Shown here: positions 1 to 11,871 of the stretch, one piece after another
How positions within the stretch are numbered: the stretch's first letter is position 1
Layout of the letters: each line of letters begins with the position of its first letter
Source of the DNA: Sepioteuthis lessoniana
Lineage: Eukaryota; Mollusca; Cephalopoda; Myopsida; Loliginidae
DNA length: 64,000 nucleotides
Reading direction: 5' to 3'
NCBI GenBank assembly: GCA_963585895.1
Contig: CAUZXS010002528.1
Span: 1-64,000, forward strand
The notes under the pieces: generated by a model
Told to the model about the DNA's origin: nothing
What the model saw: the letters and a program-made list of their open reading frames with translations, nothing else
The model's database searches: none
Made by a program: the position numbers and the translations under genes

Positions 1-356
1 ATAAAAACACCATAACAGAATAAGGCTTAGTGGTCTGAACCAATCGAGATTTTTTAACCAAAAGGGTACAAATGTTGTGGCCAATGGTCAATAGTTAGGT
101 CATTTTAATTTTTATTCATAGACCACTTGACCATTCAGTGATAAGAGAAGAAAATGAGGATGAATGTAAGCAATTAAGTGTTATACTCAGGGCATCCCTT
201 TTTATTTATTATACAGTCTGATATTTTTCAGGTATCTTGGCTGGGACAAATATTCCAAAGAAGAAATATAGTACAGAAGAAAAAAAAACTGTGTGTATAT
301 ATATATATGTGTTTGTTATAGGTCCAAAGAAAGAATAAAAATATATTTCAAAATAG

Positions 357-415
357 GTAGGTCCACGAAGAGATTTATATTTTTAAATTTAAAAAAATAC
401 AAATTTCTTCATGGA

Positions 416-420
<5 letters not shown>
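357..420. repeat. Foldback hairpin, TAGGTCCA type
   Basis: TAGGTCCACGAAGAGATTTA at the left pairs with the complement of ATTTCTTCATGGACCTA at the right across an AT loop. A single arm of the same motif occurs near 60942-60975. Confidence 0.7.
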
Positions 421-452
<32 letters not shown>

Positions 453-630
453 AACAAAGGCAAGGTAAACAGGGATAATATTGCTCTGTTTGAATATCTC
501 TATCAGCTTTAGCCTTATGCCATCATCAGGAGAAATCAATACTTTTCAAAAATAAATTTTTATATACAACAAATATGAACTGAAGAATGATAAAATTCTG
601 CAAATAAGCAACTAACTCCCTTACCCAAAA

Positions 631-694
631 TAACTGTTTATATCAATACCTACTTCAACAAGCTCATGTGAAAAATTTTATCCTACACACAAAA

Positions 695-740
<46 letters not shown>

Positions 741-828
741 TATATATATATATACACACACACATTTTGTGTGTAGGATAAAATTTTTCACATGAGCTTG
801 TTGAAGTAGATATTGATATAAACGGTTA
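631..828. repeat. Near-perfect foldback (~80-bp arms)
   Basis: Arms at 631-712 and 748-828 are near-perfect reverse complements, with a (TA)n/(CA)n loop. The shared core includes ACAAGCTCATGTGAAAAATT. The transcript of either strand would form a long hairpin. It may be a foldback transposon. Confidence 0.85.
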
Positions 829-846
829 TATGTGTGTGTGTATGTG

Positions 847-859
<13 letters not shown>

Positions 860-892
<33 letters not shown>
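860..892. repeat. (CA)n microsatellite
   Basis: Uninterrupted CA run directly after the foldback and a TA tract. Confidence 0.95.
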
Positions 893-894
<2 letters not shown>

Positions 895-904
895 AATAAT
901 TACT

Positions 905-1129
905 TACTTCACAATTTCTTTGATTACTGTCTTTTTTTTTTTTTACACTCAAATATTTTTACTAGATTGCTTATTCTTTTCTGTGCACACGTGTGTGTGA
1001 AGCAATTTCCAGTCTAATTTGCAACTGGATGATAAGTTTATCGGGTTTCTGTAATTATGTACCTCACAATTTCTTTGATTACTCATTTTCTTTTTTTTTA
1101 AGTGAAATGATTATTCTTTTATACATTCT

Positions 1130-1168
<39 letters not shown>

Positions 1169-1200
1169 CAATTCCCAGTCTAATTTGTATTTGAATGATA
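905..1200 (+). repeat. Two tandem family B units, period ~155 bp
   Basis: CTTCACAATTTCTTTGATTACT at 908 recurs (CCTCACAATTTCTTTGATTAC) near 1062. GCAATTTCCAGTCTAATTTG at 1000 recurs as GCAATTCCCAGTCTAATTTG at 1168. The unit includes the family B core plus T-rich and (GT)n spacers. Confidence 0.75.
1136..1167. repeat. (GT)n microsatellite
   Basis: Uninterrupted GT run leading into the family B core. Confidence 0.95.
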
Positions 1201-1460
1201 ATTTCATGGGGTTTGTTCACATTGAACATCATTTTTATTATACAAATTTTCAATCTAACAATATTATCAATAAAACTTCTCATTATAATGATTATTTTGT
1301 GGAGTATGCATTTGAACTAGACAGCATTTTTTCTTTAAATCATCAAGATTTACATTATAATAGAGATAACTATTAGAATCCTTTAATCTTTCCAAAATAG
1401 AAGCATCAATATCATCATGGACCAACATTGGAACCAAAGGGTTCACAAGTCATCTAACTT
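1166..1460. repeat. Family B repeat (Helitron-associated), longest copy
   Basis: The core CCAGTCTAATTTG..TGAATGATAATTT leads to GAGATAACTATTA and TAGAAGCATCAATATCATCA. The latter recurs at 50855 and 63958. Read on the minus strand the last part is open (DDIDASILERLKDS), so it may derive from a coding region of the parent element. Confidence 0.65.
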
Positions 1461-1917
1461 TTAAATTACTAAGAATTAAAGATTCAATAGAATTAATAAA
1501 ATGTACAAACTTGAGTAAATATCAATTTCATATTTGCAGTCATTTTGACTGCACAGGTACATTACATAAGGATATATGTAATCCGATCAGTAAATTTCCA
1601 GAACAATACCCACATCAAGCCAATTTGCAAAACAATTTCTGACATATCTCAAGGAAACATTCTAATAATATACGAAAGGAAAAGTAGATATATGTGGGTG
1701 TTCTGAAAAAAAAAAAAAAAAAAAAAAAAGATACTTAATCAAATACAGTCTAGCCTGAGGGTTTGATTGTATATAAAATTTAAGCATATAGCTCTTATTC
1801 CTGATCAGATTTTTTTTGTGCCATATTGTTTGTTTACATATTGTAGTGAATGTAATAGTCTTAAGTTGTCCGAATTAATTTTTGATTGCTTTTCTTTTAT
1901 GATTGAACATACTGATC

Positions 1918-1985
1918 AGTTAGCAGACTATTGTTAGTGAGCTTAATTCTCACTAGGTGCCTCATACTCATTCTATGACTTAAGC
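1918..1985 (+). mobile_element. SINE-3 fragment
   Basis: GAGCTTAATTCTCACTAGGT followed by GCCTCATACTCATTCTATG resembles the B-box region and early body of SINE-3. Confidence 0.45.
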
Positions 1986-2449
1986 ATCGGAAAGTGGATA
2001 ATAGTCATTCAGTAATAAGTCATTTACAAAGTTTAGATGAGTTTGATACAAGGCCAAAAATATCAGACGCTCAGTCTAAATCAAATTCACTAAAAATGGT
2101 TAGCACACTAACCATAACACCCAGGAAGTACACTTAGACAATAAAAAAAGTAGCCTCCAATGAGATTTGACCCTACATCCTGGACATTACATTATCGACT
2201 TTATGGTAAAGCAGGTGCAACAGATAATTTGACTTTCTCAATGCAAAAGGAGACATAATTTAAGATCTCTCAAAAAGATTACACTTGATTATTGTTTAGA
2301 TGCTGTCTTTCACTAGAAAAGGACAATCTGAGTGAGTTGTTATAAATACAACTAAAATTAAAAGATAAAATATCATCAATGATGATGATAATGACTGATA
2401 ATGCTTCATCAAAAATAAAATTGAAATAAGTATAGTCAAGTTAGACAGT

Positions 2450-2948
2450 TTGATTTTAATGGTTGGTCAACCAGTCTGGGGTTATTTTATGCCTAGAGGT
2501 TAGATAATCACATATTATATGATTTTATTTACATTTTTATATAATTTCTTACAAGTGGTTTTGCATATGATATCAAGTATTCCTATCTAATACAAATAAT
2601 TTGTACATAGCTGTATGCTTTCAAGTATTCCTATCTAATACTAATAATTCATACTTGATCATATGGTTTCAAGTTACTATTTCTATTAGGTAATCATTTA
2701 TCTGCACAGTTATATGGTATCAAATATTCTTACTCAATACAAATAATTTTCAATAGATGATTTTCAAACCAATTTATCTGACCCATAAATGGGACCCTAA
2801 CAAGAACTAGCACCCAAGGTCAGAGTAAACATGGGAATAATGGGAATGAATGTGTACTCCACACTCTGCAGAGTTTCAGAATTAGAGGCTTACCACGAGG
2901 CACAGTTTAATGTTATACCAGGGGAAAGGGGCATCCATTCAGCAGGAT
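2450..2948 (+). repeat. Family A repeat
   Basis: The 5' block GTCAACCAGTCTGGGGTTATTTT is altered from the family form. Two minisatellite units (TTTCAAGTATTCCTATCTAAT) follow, then the 3' domain TGACCCATAAATGGGACCC and GTGTACTCCACACTCTGCAG. Confidence 0.8.
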
Positions 2949-3090
2949 AAATAAAAATCAATGATGATGAAGATAATGATTGATGATGCTTCATATAAAG
3001 AAAAGAAAATTAAATATAGCCTCATTTGACAATCTGAATGCCAATAAAATTATATAAATACTTCATAAAATAAATAATGTATCTACACAA

Positions 3091-3834
3091 TTGGTTTGGT
3101 TTGGTTTGATTTTATGGCTTGTCAACCACTTAATGCCAAATCCTGTTTATACATATATATCTAATATATGATTTGTAAACACATTTTGTTGATAACATCT
3201 TTAAACAAGCATGTGCTCATTTTTTTGCACACAGTTAAATGGTTTCAAGTATTGTTATGTAATAGTAATAAATTAACATAAATCATTCATTTGCACACAT
3301 TTAAATAGATATACATGATATCAGTTTATCAATAATTTCATTTTTAAATGAGTTAGAACTCATTTGTTTGCATACCAGTATTGCTATTGTGTCTACAAAG
3401 TTAAATGGTTTTAATTATTTCTATCTGACACTTATGATTCTATTCAACATTACTCATTCATTTGTACACAGTTAAATGGTTCCAAGTATTGTTATGTATC
3501 ACTAACAATTCAATTAAACATCAGTCATTTATTTACACACAGTTAAATGATCAAACAGTTCTATTTCTAACAATTCAGTTTAGCACAAGTCATATGTTTG
3601 CACTCAACTTAAATGTTAAATAGCTTTATTGAGCCATAGATAGGACCCTATTTGGAGCTACTCCTCCAGGTCAAAGTGGACCTAGGAGCAATAGCAATGA
3701 AGGGGTACTCCGCATTACTAGAGCCTCACCATCAGATTGTTTAGAGTCATATCCAGGACACTTGTTGGGTGGGAGAGGTCTTTCCCCTTTGCAGAGATGC
3801 AATCAGTGTATTCTCTAGCCCCAGATGACTGGGC
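3091..3834 (+). repeat. Family A repeat, most complete copy
   Basis: Three parts are visible. The 5' block has GTCAACCACTTAATGCCAAA. A degenerate tandem array of about six units of 65-75 bp, each with ACACAGTTAAATGGTTTC or a variant, runs from 3225 to 3610. The 3' domain follows: GAGCCATAGATAGGACCC, CAAAGTGGACCTAGGAGC, AGATTGTTTAGAGTCATAT, ending CAGATGACTGGGC. There is no reading frame and no long terminal inverted repeat. ACACAA occurs just outside both ends and may be a target duplication. At least twenty copies or fragments occur in the window. Confidence 0.85.
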
Positions 3835-4512
3835 TATCCACACAACTGACAAATATTTCAATAAAATAAAAATATATAAACATACCACAAGAAAATTCTG
3901 ATAGTGATCCTAAAATGTATTTTGACCTTAGTAAAACTGGGTAGCTTCTTAATAATACACAAGTTATCTTTTTGAACAGGTTCCAAAAAAAAAAAAAAAA
4001 AAGCTGTACGTTGTGCCAAGACAATCCTTCTTACTTATACACAAAGGGACATCATGATGATGAATGGTAATGTGAACAAGTCCTGACCCCAACACAAAAA
4101 AAAAAAACAAATAACTTTTCAATTCAAAGAGTGATACAGAGACAAACCAAGCAGTAAAGTATATCAAGGAAATAAGTCACTGTGGCAATGAAAAAAAAAT
4201 TTGGCAAATGCTTATCATGAATTTGGCATTTTGTTCCAAACCAAAGAAAAATAAAAGTTAAAAATAAAAACAGACAGAAAAGAACTATGGCATTATTCTT
4301 TTTCTTTTTTCTTTTCCTTAATAAGTTGTCGATTTGCCCAAATCAAAAATTTTCAAATAACCTATCATTTATGTTATAAAAAGAAAAACATCTTTAAAAA
4401 TCAAAATTTTTGTACTGGTCTCTAGTTCTGATTCACATTCTGAAAAAGAAATCTGGCATAAGGATATTCAAATTTATTGTTGTTACTGATAAAAGTATAA
4501 ACCAAAATAACG

Positions 4513-4885
4513 GATTAATTTTAACAGCATGTCAACCAATCAAAGGTTATTTTATGCTAAGCGGTTAGGGGATTACATTCATTGTATGTTAATGCTTACA
4601 TTTTGGGGCAGTTCATTGGAGGGGGGTCTTACAGTCCTATTAAATACCAATAATTTTCAAACAGATCAATTTGACCCATAAATGAGACCTCAACAGGTAC
4701 TACCATTCCAGGTCAGAGTGAACTTAGAAGTAATAGCAATAAAAGGGAACTCCACACTTTCTAGAGCTTCAGAACTGGAGCCTCACCATTTGATGAATTT
4801 AGTGTTATACCTAGGACACCCTCTTTTTGGTGGGATGTATTACTTTTTGCAGGGGATAGAGGCAGTGTATTTTAAGGCCAGCCAA
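4513..4885 (+). repeat. Family A repeat, array nearly absent
   Basis: The 5' block (ACAGCATGTCAACCAATCAA) is followed within 100 bp by the 3' domain (TTTGACCCATAAATGAGACC). Most minisatellite units have been lost. Confidence 0.8.
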
Positions 4886-5236
4886 AAAGGCATGTGTAAA
4901 GCTAAGACATTTTGTCGAATACCTTAAAATTTCAATGCAATGTATTTAAATAAAAATCTATATACATTTCCTAGACAGTCTGTAAATTACCAAATTAATT
5001 TTTAAGTGGTGTGTGAAATAACCAAATTGTTAAAAAGAAAAAGTACTTTCCTTCTTTTACTGAAATTAATTGATTGTTGTCAAATATTTATTCCCTTTGC
5101 ACTTGTTCTTTTCTTTCATCATTCTGATTCATTCAATGTTGCATCATAATGCAGACATTTTCATTTGGAGTTTCAATTCTTTATGATGAAGATAAGAACA
5201 CCTTATGAACCCTAATATGCAATGAAGGAATCATTT

Positions 5237-5238
<2 letters not shown>

Positions 5239-5289
<51 letters not shown>
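5239..5289. repeat. (TA)n microsatellite, ~50 bp
   Basis: Uninterrupted AT dinucleotides. Confidence 0.95.
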
Positions 5290-5294
<5 letters not shown>

Positions 5295-5493
5295 CTCCTA
5301 AAACTGACAGCTACAATAAACAAAAGGCTAAAATGATGTGTTTATCAAAATATATTGTAATTTTTATTTACTTTAATTGTTTAAAATTAAAGTAAATAAA
5401 AAAAAATTAAATTAGATTTAAAAAAAAAAAACAAACAATATATGTTCACTGATAAAATATTTTCATATGTTTATATTTTTAATTAGTTTAATT

Positions 5494-6207
5494 GCCCAGT
5501 CAGCTGGGACTGTAGAATACACTGACTGCATCTCTGTCCTGGATATGACACTAAACAATCTGATGGTGAGGTTCCAGCAGTGCTGGAGCTTTGGGGAATG
5601 TGGAGTACCCCTTCATTGCCATCGCTCCCAGGTCCACTCTGGCCCGGAGTGGTAGCACCTGATAGGGCCCTATCTATGGCTTAAATAGAACTAACAGCAT
5701 ACTTATGCTAAAATGAATTGAGTAAACTGAATAGCTTGAAATAGAAACGTTTTTGACAATTAAACCATACTTACACTTAAACTGCGTGCTTATGCTTAAC
5801 TGAATTATTTGAAATAGAACTGTTTTTCGACATTAAAACTGTATTTACACTTAACTGAATTATTACATATAACTGCTTGAATAGTTTGAAATGGAAATGT
5901 TTTTGACAAACTGTGTACTTATGCTAAACTTAACTGTTTTCAATAGAACAGATTATTTACATAAAAATGGATTTGGCGTTAAATAACCTACAAAGGTTGA
6001 TATGCCATAAAACCAAACAAACCAAACCAAAATCTATACTTACACTAAACTGAATAGCTTGAAATAGAAATGTTTTTGACAATTAAACTGTGTCCTCATG
6101 CTAAACTGAATCATTTGAATTAGAACTGATTATTTATATAAAAAATGGATTTGGCATTAAATAACCTACGAAAGTTGATATGCCATAAAACCCAAACAAC
6201 CAACCTA
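5494..6207 (-). repeat. Family A repeat with duplicated 5' half
   Basis: The 3' domain (GCCCAGTCAGCTGGGACTGT) starts at 5494. The 5' end block (AAATAACCTACAAAGGTTGA) is reached at 5980-6030. A second array plus 5' block then runs to 6207 (AAATAACCTACGAAAGTTGA). The array units here are shorter and carry TGAATAGCTTGAAATAGAAA. Confidence 0.85.
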
Positions 6208-6689
6208 ATTAGTTTAAGTTTCACAGATTTCAATTTGTTGAGGTGTTTAGTCCATCACCTAATATAATTTACTGTGCCAGAAAATGTTAAGACATTCTAC
6301 AGAACACTTAGACACTCTATTAAAATCCTAAGTTCAGAATAAAATGTGTTTATCTTATAATTCCCCAAAGAAAATGTTAGGCATTCTACAGAATGCCTAA
6401 GTTTCATACTTTCCCAGTAACACTATCAAAAGCTTTTGTTGGACATACCAGCTACATTATACACTGAACATCCCTTAATCAAACTGAAATCATATGAACA
6501 AAATAGATGACAAGTTTTATAGTTTTTATTCATCTTATAATAGGTATCACTGCCACCATTTAGCAATATGTAATAGATTATTTATAGCTGAAGAGACCTT
6601 TATCAGAAAAATTAGCATTGTCAGTAGGCCTAAAATGCTCCAACTACATCCCTTATGGATGTGGGCAAGACGCTCTCCAATACAAAATG

Positions 6690-7005
6690 GTGTCCTGGGT
6701 AGAACACTATATTTGGTGCTCAGGATTAAATTCTAAAGCTTTGGAGAGTGTGTAATTAGTCTTCATGCCATTACTCCCATGTCCACTCTGATCTGGAGTG
6801 GTATAGTACCTGTTTCAGTCTCAGTCAATAGGCCAAATAGATCTATTTGAGGGGATAAAGTGTTTACCTATTTAAAATGATTGTGATTTTGTACTGTATA
6901 TAATTGGTGACTATAAATTACCCTACAACCAAGAAAATCACTCCTTGAAATGTGTGACTTCAGTATAAAATAACCTAACAAGGATTGACATACAGTTAAA
7001 ACCAA
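6690..7005 (-). repeat. Family A repeat
   Basis: The reversed 3' domain (TCCACTCTGATCTGGAGTGG) and 5' block (AATAACCTAACAAGGATTGA) are present, with a shortened array. Confidence 0.78.
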
Positions 7006-7867
7006 CCAGACAGCTTAGGGATTCTAAACTTTTCCTCATTTCTGCTTCTTGCCTGCCAATTTTAATTAGATCTTTTGAATATGTTGCAACCCTGACCATA
7101 GTTTTTACATTCAAGCTTTTGTGTAGTCCAAGTTTTTATTCATTGATCAGTGAATATCATTTTCAAAACAATGACTTCAATAATGAGAACACTCCTACTC
7201 TTCATTACATTTGCCAAGATGAATATATTCATCATAATAATTAAGAATGTAATTATACTGTCTGTAAATACCTCTGTATAAATATGCAATCACCTATGTT
7301 ACACAGGTTACTGAAAATGATATCTGTGTGTGAATGAACGAAGCTAATCACTGTATCTTTTCTGTTTACAATCTATTTGTGTTGAAAAGAAACCCCTTTA
7401 TTTCATTCTGGATTATGCTGTTGAAAAATACAAATCTTTAAAAAAGTCAATAAACACCATTCAAGAAACTTTGTAAAGTTATATCATTAAAGTTCTCAAA
7501 AATATGAAGTAGAAGAATGGTATCTTATTCATCAAATGTATATCTATCTGTACTGCTAAGACTGACATTTTTGGCACAATTTCAACCAAATTTTCAGAAA
7601 TTGTTAGTCATATCTAAAAAAAGGATATCTGCTTCAGACTGGTTTTCAGATGGAATTTGATTTGCCTTTTATGTTTTACTGCCCACCTCACATCAGTAGT
7701 TCACTCTTGGTAATCATTATGAGAAGAGAATGACTCTCACCTTCTCAATATGCACTTAGATGATCTCTGCTGTGGCCAAGTGTCAAGCGACTAAGAAAAA
7801 ATTCATTTTATTTCAATGGTTGCCTCACCTTAAAAAAAAGCTAAGAAACAATTTTTTTCTTTTTCAA

Positions 7868-8120
7868 ATATATTTACACAGCCTTTCCAACATAAGCAGG
7901 ATGAAACACATGGTCAATTTTTTTTTAAATGGAATAAAGCTGGTTTGAATCCAAAGTTTTCCTTCTCCTAGACTGGTTGCCTAACCAAAATTAAAGAACC
8001 CAGACTGCCATACCATTTACCCAGAGCTGGGGCATTAGTGTGAAGTAAAACATAAACTGCCTCATCTAAGATTCAACTTTGGTCTCCAATTCCATTTCCT
8101 ACACTGATAATTTATGCAAA
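7868..8120 (-). mobile_element. SINE-1
   Basis: AGCTGGTTTGAATCCAAAGT, TTTTCCTTCTCCTAGACTGG, and CAGACTGCCATACCATTTAC are in the reversed family order. The tRNA-like head is eroded near 8110. Confidence 0.8.
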
Positions 8121-8896
8121 GCATGTCTCCTCATTCTTTTTTAAATGTAGTTCAATATTACCCCTCCAAGTCCAGAAAATAATAAAATTAAGAATTTATT
8201 AACCGTTAAAGTTTTTCAAGTTTCTCCAAAACCTCCAAACAAGCCTGAAGCCATCTTCCATATACCAGACTCTGGCTAAACAACGCTCTAACTCACAGTA
8301 GATAAACAATATAAACAAATGAAATATCCTTTAAATATGAATTATTATCCTAAACTTTAATAAAAGCAGCGATGTTCTTTATTTTTAATAATGAACTTAC
8401 TACAACCTGAATATAATATGGATAAGTACTGTTAATTCTTCTAATTCATAAGTTTTCTTTTTATAATGAATTAACATCACCAACTCAGCATAACAGAAAT
8501 TCTATCTTCTGTTTGCAATATTTACACATAATGTAAAAATAAAAAAATTCAAATTCCTCAAAAACCCACAGGACTTGGTAAAGAATTTGCAGAATGAAAA
8601 TCCAAGAATCTTGTTTGTTTTGTTTGTTCATTTTTTTTTTTTGTTTTCATTTAATCATTTCCAGAGTTTTAAATAACTGTTAGGAAATGTAACTATTTAT
8701 CATAAACATGAGCTGAACTCAAGGAAATTGTACAGTTTGATTAATACATACAAATATTAGACAATATTTAGTCTAAGTGTACACACACACACACATATAT
8801 ATGATGGACTCTCTTATCAATCTCAGTGTATGAGGGCTCAAGAGTTCAATTAAAGATATCAACTGTTGGACTTACAAACACAGATTATGTGTTTAT

Positions 8897-9160
8897 AGTG
8901 GTGAAGACATATGTAGAACCAGTTACACTTTTTGAACAAGCTGATAACAGAAGAATTGTGCACCAATATGCCACAGATTCTGTTGAACAACACTTCTCAA
9001 ATTTTGAATTCAGAGGTTTTCCTTCTTGTAGATTGGTTACCTTACAAAGACTAAAGAGCTGAGTCAGCCCAACAATTTTACCTATAGTTGGGAGAAAAGG
9101 AAAATGGATTCATATCCTTTCTAGAGGCATAGCACAAAGATTCAAACAACTTCATTCAGG
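8897..9160 (-). mobile_element. SINE-1, long 3' variant
   Basis: The usual SINE-1 centre (GATTGGTTACCTTACAAAGA) is preceded by AAGCTGATAACAGAAGAATT and AACAACACTTCTCAAATTTT. Both also occur at 22540-22610, so the two copies share a variant 3' module. Confidence 0.7.
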
Positions 9161-9219
9161 ATCTGAATGTAGCTTGTCAAGTCTATTTCTTTACAAAAAT
9201 AACCCTTACGCCGTGTGTT

Positions 9220-9258
<39 letters not shown>

Positions 9259-9534
9259 CAAGAGGTGTGTTGGACACCTGGTTTTTGTCAAAGCATCCAG
9301 AAAGATACTTATGTAAAATCTGAAACTCCATAACATCCAATGAGGAAGGCTGGTTCTTCTTTTTGGACAAAAGTTACTGAAGCTTAGTGAGTGGAACTGA
9401 TTCTATTTACTGCCTTTCCACACTATAAAATGCTTCCAAGAGAGATATTGGCTGATATCATGGGTTTGATTGTTCAAAAATGATGAAGTAATGAGCATAC
9501 TTGAATTTATATATATATATACACACACACACAC

Positions 9535-9670
9535 AATATTTCAACTATAAAACAGTTGTATCAACATGTCTCAAGTCTATTTCAGACATGTTGATACAAG
9601 CTCACCTGAGGATTGAGCACCTGAAACTCGGTCATGAGGCTTTACCTTGGTTTAATTATAGTTGAAATAT
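9535..9670. repeat. Nested double hairpin
   Basis: An outer stem (AATATTTCAACTATAA against TTATAGTTGAAATAT) encloses an inner hairpin at 9556-9599 (TTGTATCAACATGTCT against its complement). A single-stranded 55-nt segment with GAGGATTGAGCACCTGAAAC follows. It is probably a foldback/MITE-type element. Confidence 0.65.
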
Positions 9671-10472
9671 CATGATATTGCTCTGCATTCTTGTGTATGG
9701 AGCACTGTATTTTATTCATTTAGAATAATTTAGAGATAAATTGTATGTGTGTGTGTGTGTGCACATGTACAAATTGAATAAATCAAAAAAGTAAACCAAA
9801 CTATTGAAATGAATATTTAAATCATTTAAAACTCAAATGATGTAAAACATTTTTCAATTATATAGTTCTCTTAGAGCTCCTGATTTTCTTCAATGTTAGA
9901 TTGCACAACATTTTGGCAGTTCAATCTTCCGGCTTTTTTTCTTTTTTCAAATGAATGTCATATTTTGACCTAATTCTTGAATCAATTTTACAGGATAGAA
10001 GAAAAGACATCTCAATTTTAAGCCTAGAATTTCACCCCAGAACAATAGCTTAGTGGATAAAAACATTGATAATCATTGTAAGTTTAATGTTTGAGTCAAG
10101 AGGTGAAATTCATCTACACTGGTCTTAGAAGAAAAGGAAACAGGGTAGCACATACATGAATTAAATGAACATAGACTAACACAGATAACTGTACATGTAA
10201 GGGGAAGAGCTTTGAAGAATTACCAAATATAACGGGGGGGGGGAAACAACTTGTACTTGAACATAGCAGACAGGTATATAGCTGCAGAGGTCAAAACAGT
10301 GGGTAAAGGGCCACAGAATTTAAGATTGTGGATAAACGGCTGCAAAGGTCAAGAATGCAGAAAAATGGATGTGGAGAGGGGGTCCTTATTTTTAAAATCT
10401 ATTCCCCCTTCAATTGATACTTTTGGGATTTTATTTCCCCAAAAGCCAACAAAAAATACAAAGAGAACTTAC

Positions 10473-10622
10473 ATCATTTTTAGAACAGCAGGCCCTGTGC
10501 AGTGGTGTCAGCCAACGGTTATCTTTTGTATTAACTCTAGCTCCACTCATCAGCAGTAATTCTGTGATTTCTGGATCCCCACAGTACGCTGCAGCATGGA
10601 GGGGACTTCGTTTTTCAGCATC
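10473..10622 (-). CDS. ANKRD28: ANKRD28-family gene, coding exon 3 (ankyrin repeat 1 and start of repeat 2)
   Basis: This phase-0 exon encodes exactly 50 residues, from [13 protein letters not shown] to CCSKND. It holds a complete ankyrin repeat ([22 protein letters not shown]) and the opening of the next (WLTPLHRAC). In vertebrate ANKRD28 the same stretch runs from DNEKRTPLHAAAY to the residue before EAVQVLL, so both exon edges fall at the expected protein positions. Seen: the acceptor is a T-rich tract ending cttgtgaag above 10622, and the donor is gtaagt below 10473. Joined to exon 26803-26886 the frame stays open and the residues are collinear with the family. The following exon (expected to start near EAVQVLL) was not recognised in 1-10472, so the downstream intron probably exceeds 10 kb. 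Confidence 0.93.
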
Positions 10623-11017
10623 CTTCACAAGAAAAAAAAAAAATTGAAATATATGTATCAAATCATTCATTCATAAATAAATAAATCAATAAATGCTTTT
10701 TCCTTATTTCATTTGGGTAGTTAATTACAATATATATCTAAAAAAATAAATATAACAATACAATAACAAAAGAAAATTGCATTCTTTTTAATTAATGAAG
10801 ATGTGGTTTTGCAGAATGAATAGTTCTTTTGTAGATAAATATATTCATTTTATTTTTAAGAAAATTTAGTCAACTTTTTTCTTTTTTTTTTTGGAGGTGG
10901 GGTTACAATAAGGCTTAAAAAATAGGTTATTTAAGAAATAAAAAAGGAATAATAAAACAGTTATTCAGTTTCAATATTATTCTTTTCTAATAACCTGTTT
11001 TTGTTTTTGTCTAAAAG

Positions 11018-11216
11018 GGTATAAATCCAACTATTTTCCTTCCAGCTATGGGTAAATAGTAGGGCAGAATGAGCTCTTTAATCTTGGTATGGAAACTTGT
11101 CTAGGAGAAAGAAAACTCTGAATTCAAACCTGATATAAACTCAGCATAAAAAAATTGACTGTGTTGCATCCTGCTCAGGCAGAGAGGTTGGGGTGTGTGA
11201 CAGATCACAAAAAGAA
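11018..11216 (+). mobile_element. SINE-1, head missing
   Basis: It starts at AAGGGTATAAATCCAACTAT. It contains GGGTAAATAGTAGGGCAGAA and ends AGAGGTTGGGGTGTGTG. A family A copy begins about 50 bp further on. Confidence 0.8.
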
Positions 11217-11266
11217 ATTTATATAAATTGTAACATCTCCAGAAACATTACCAACTGTATATACCA

Positions 11267-11630
11267 GCCCAGTCAAGCTAGAACTGCAGAATTCACCAAC
11301 TGCATCCCCACCTCCCAACAAGTGCCCTAGATATGACACTAAACCATCTGATGATGACGTTCAAGTCCTTTGTGGAATTTGAAGTACACTTTCATTGCCA
11401 TTACTCCCATGTCCACTCTGACCTGGAGTGATAGTACCTGTAAGTGTCCCATCTATGTACCAAATAGAAATGTTTAATGATTTAAAATACTTGAAACAAT
11501 TTAACTTTACAAAAACAAATGATTCTAAATAGAACTATTAGTATTACATAGCAATGCTTGAAACCATTTAACTATGTGCAAACAAATGTGCTCTGACTTG
11601 TTTAAAAATGTTACCTACAAACTATTTGTT

Positions 11631-11672
<42 letters not shown>

Positions 11673-11702
11673 GGATTTGGCATGTCATTAAACACAACCA
11701 AC
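11267..11702 (-). repeat. Family A repeat
   Basis: GCCCAGTCAAGCTAGAACTG opens the reversed 3' domain. The array has units with AACCATTTAACTATGTGCAA, and a (TA)n tract sits in the 5' block region, as in several other copies. Confidence 0.82.
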
Positions 11703-11761
11703 AATCTGTGTGTGTGTATGTGCTGAATGTGGTTAGAAAGAAAGCTTGAACAAATATTTCT

Positions 11762-11831
11762 AGTAAATTTTTGATTTTTTTTTTTTCCTGGCTTCCTATA
11801 AAGCCAGGAAGAAAAAAATCAAAAATTTACT
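11762..11831. repeat. Compact 70-nt hairpin (pre-miRNA-like shape)
   Basis: AGTAAATTTTTGATTTTTT at the left and the complementary AATCAAAAATTTACT at the right enclose CCTGGCTT/AAGCCAGG around a CCTATA loop. The arms are about 32 nt with one length mismatch in a T run. It could equally be a short foldback remnant. Confidence 0.6.
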
Positions 11832-11871
11832 TTTTAAAAAGTTTCTTGCCTGTTGTCTTTTACTAAGATTT

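Noticed and set aside
678..1376. Several cysteine-, valine- or tyrosine-isoleucine-rich frames
   Set aside because: They are translations of (GT)n, (CA)n and (TA)n repeats and of a foldback.
10251..10647. Plus-strand frames overlapping exon 3
   Set aside because: They are antisense to a well-supported ankyrin exon and show no motif.
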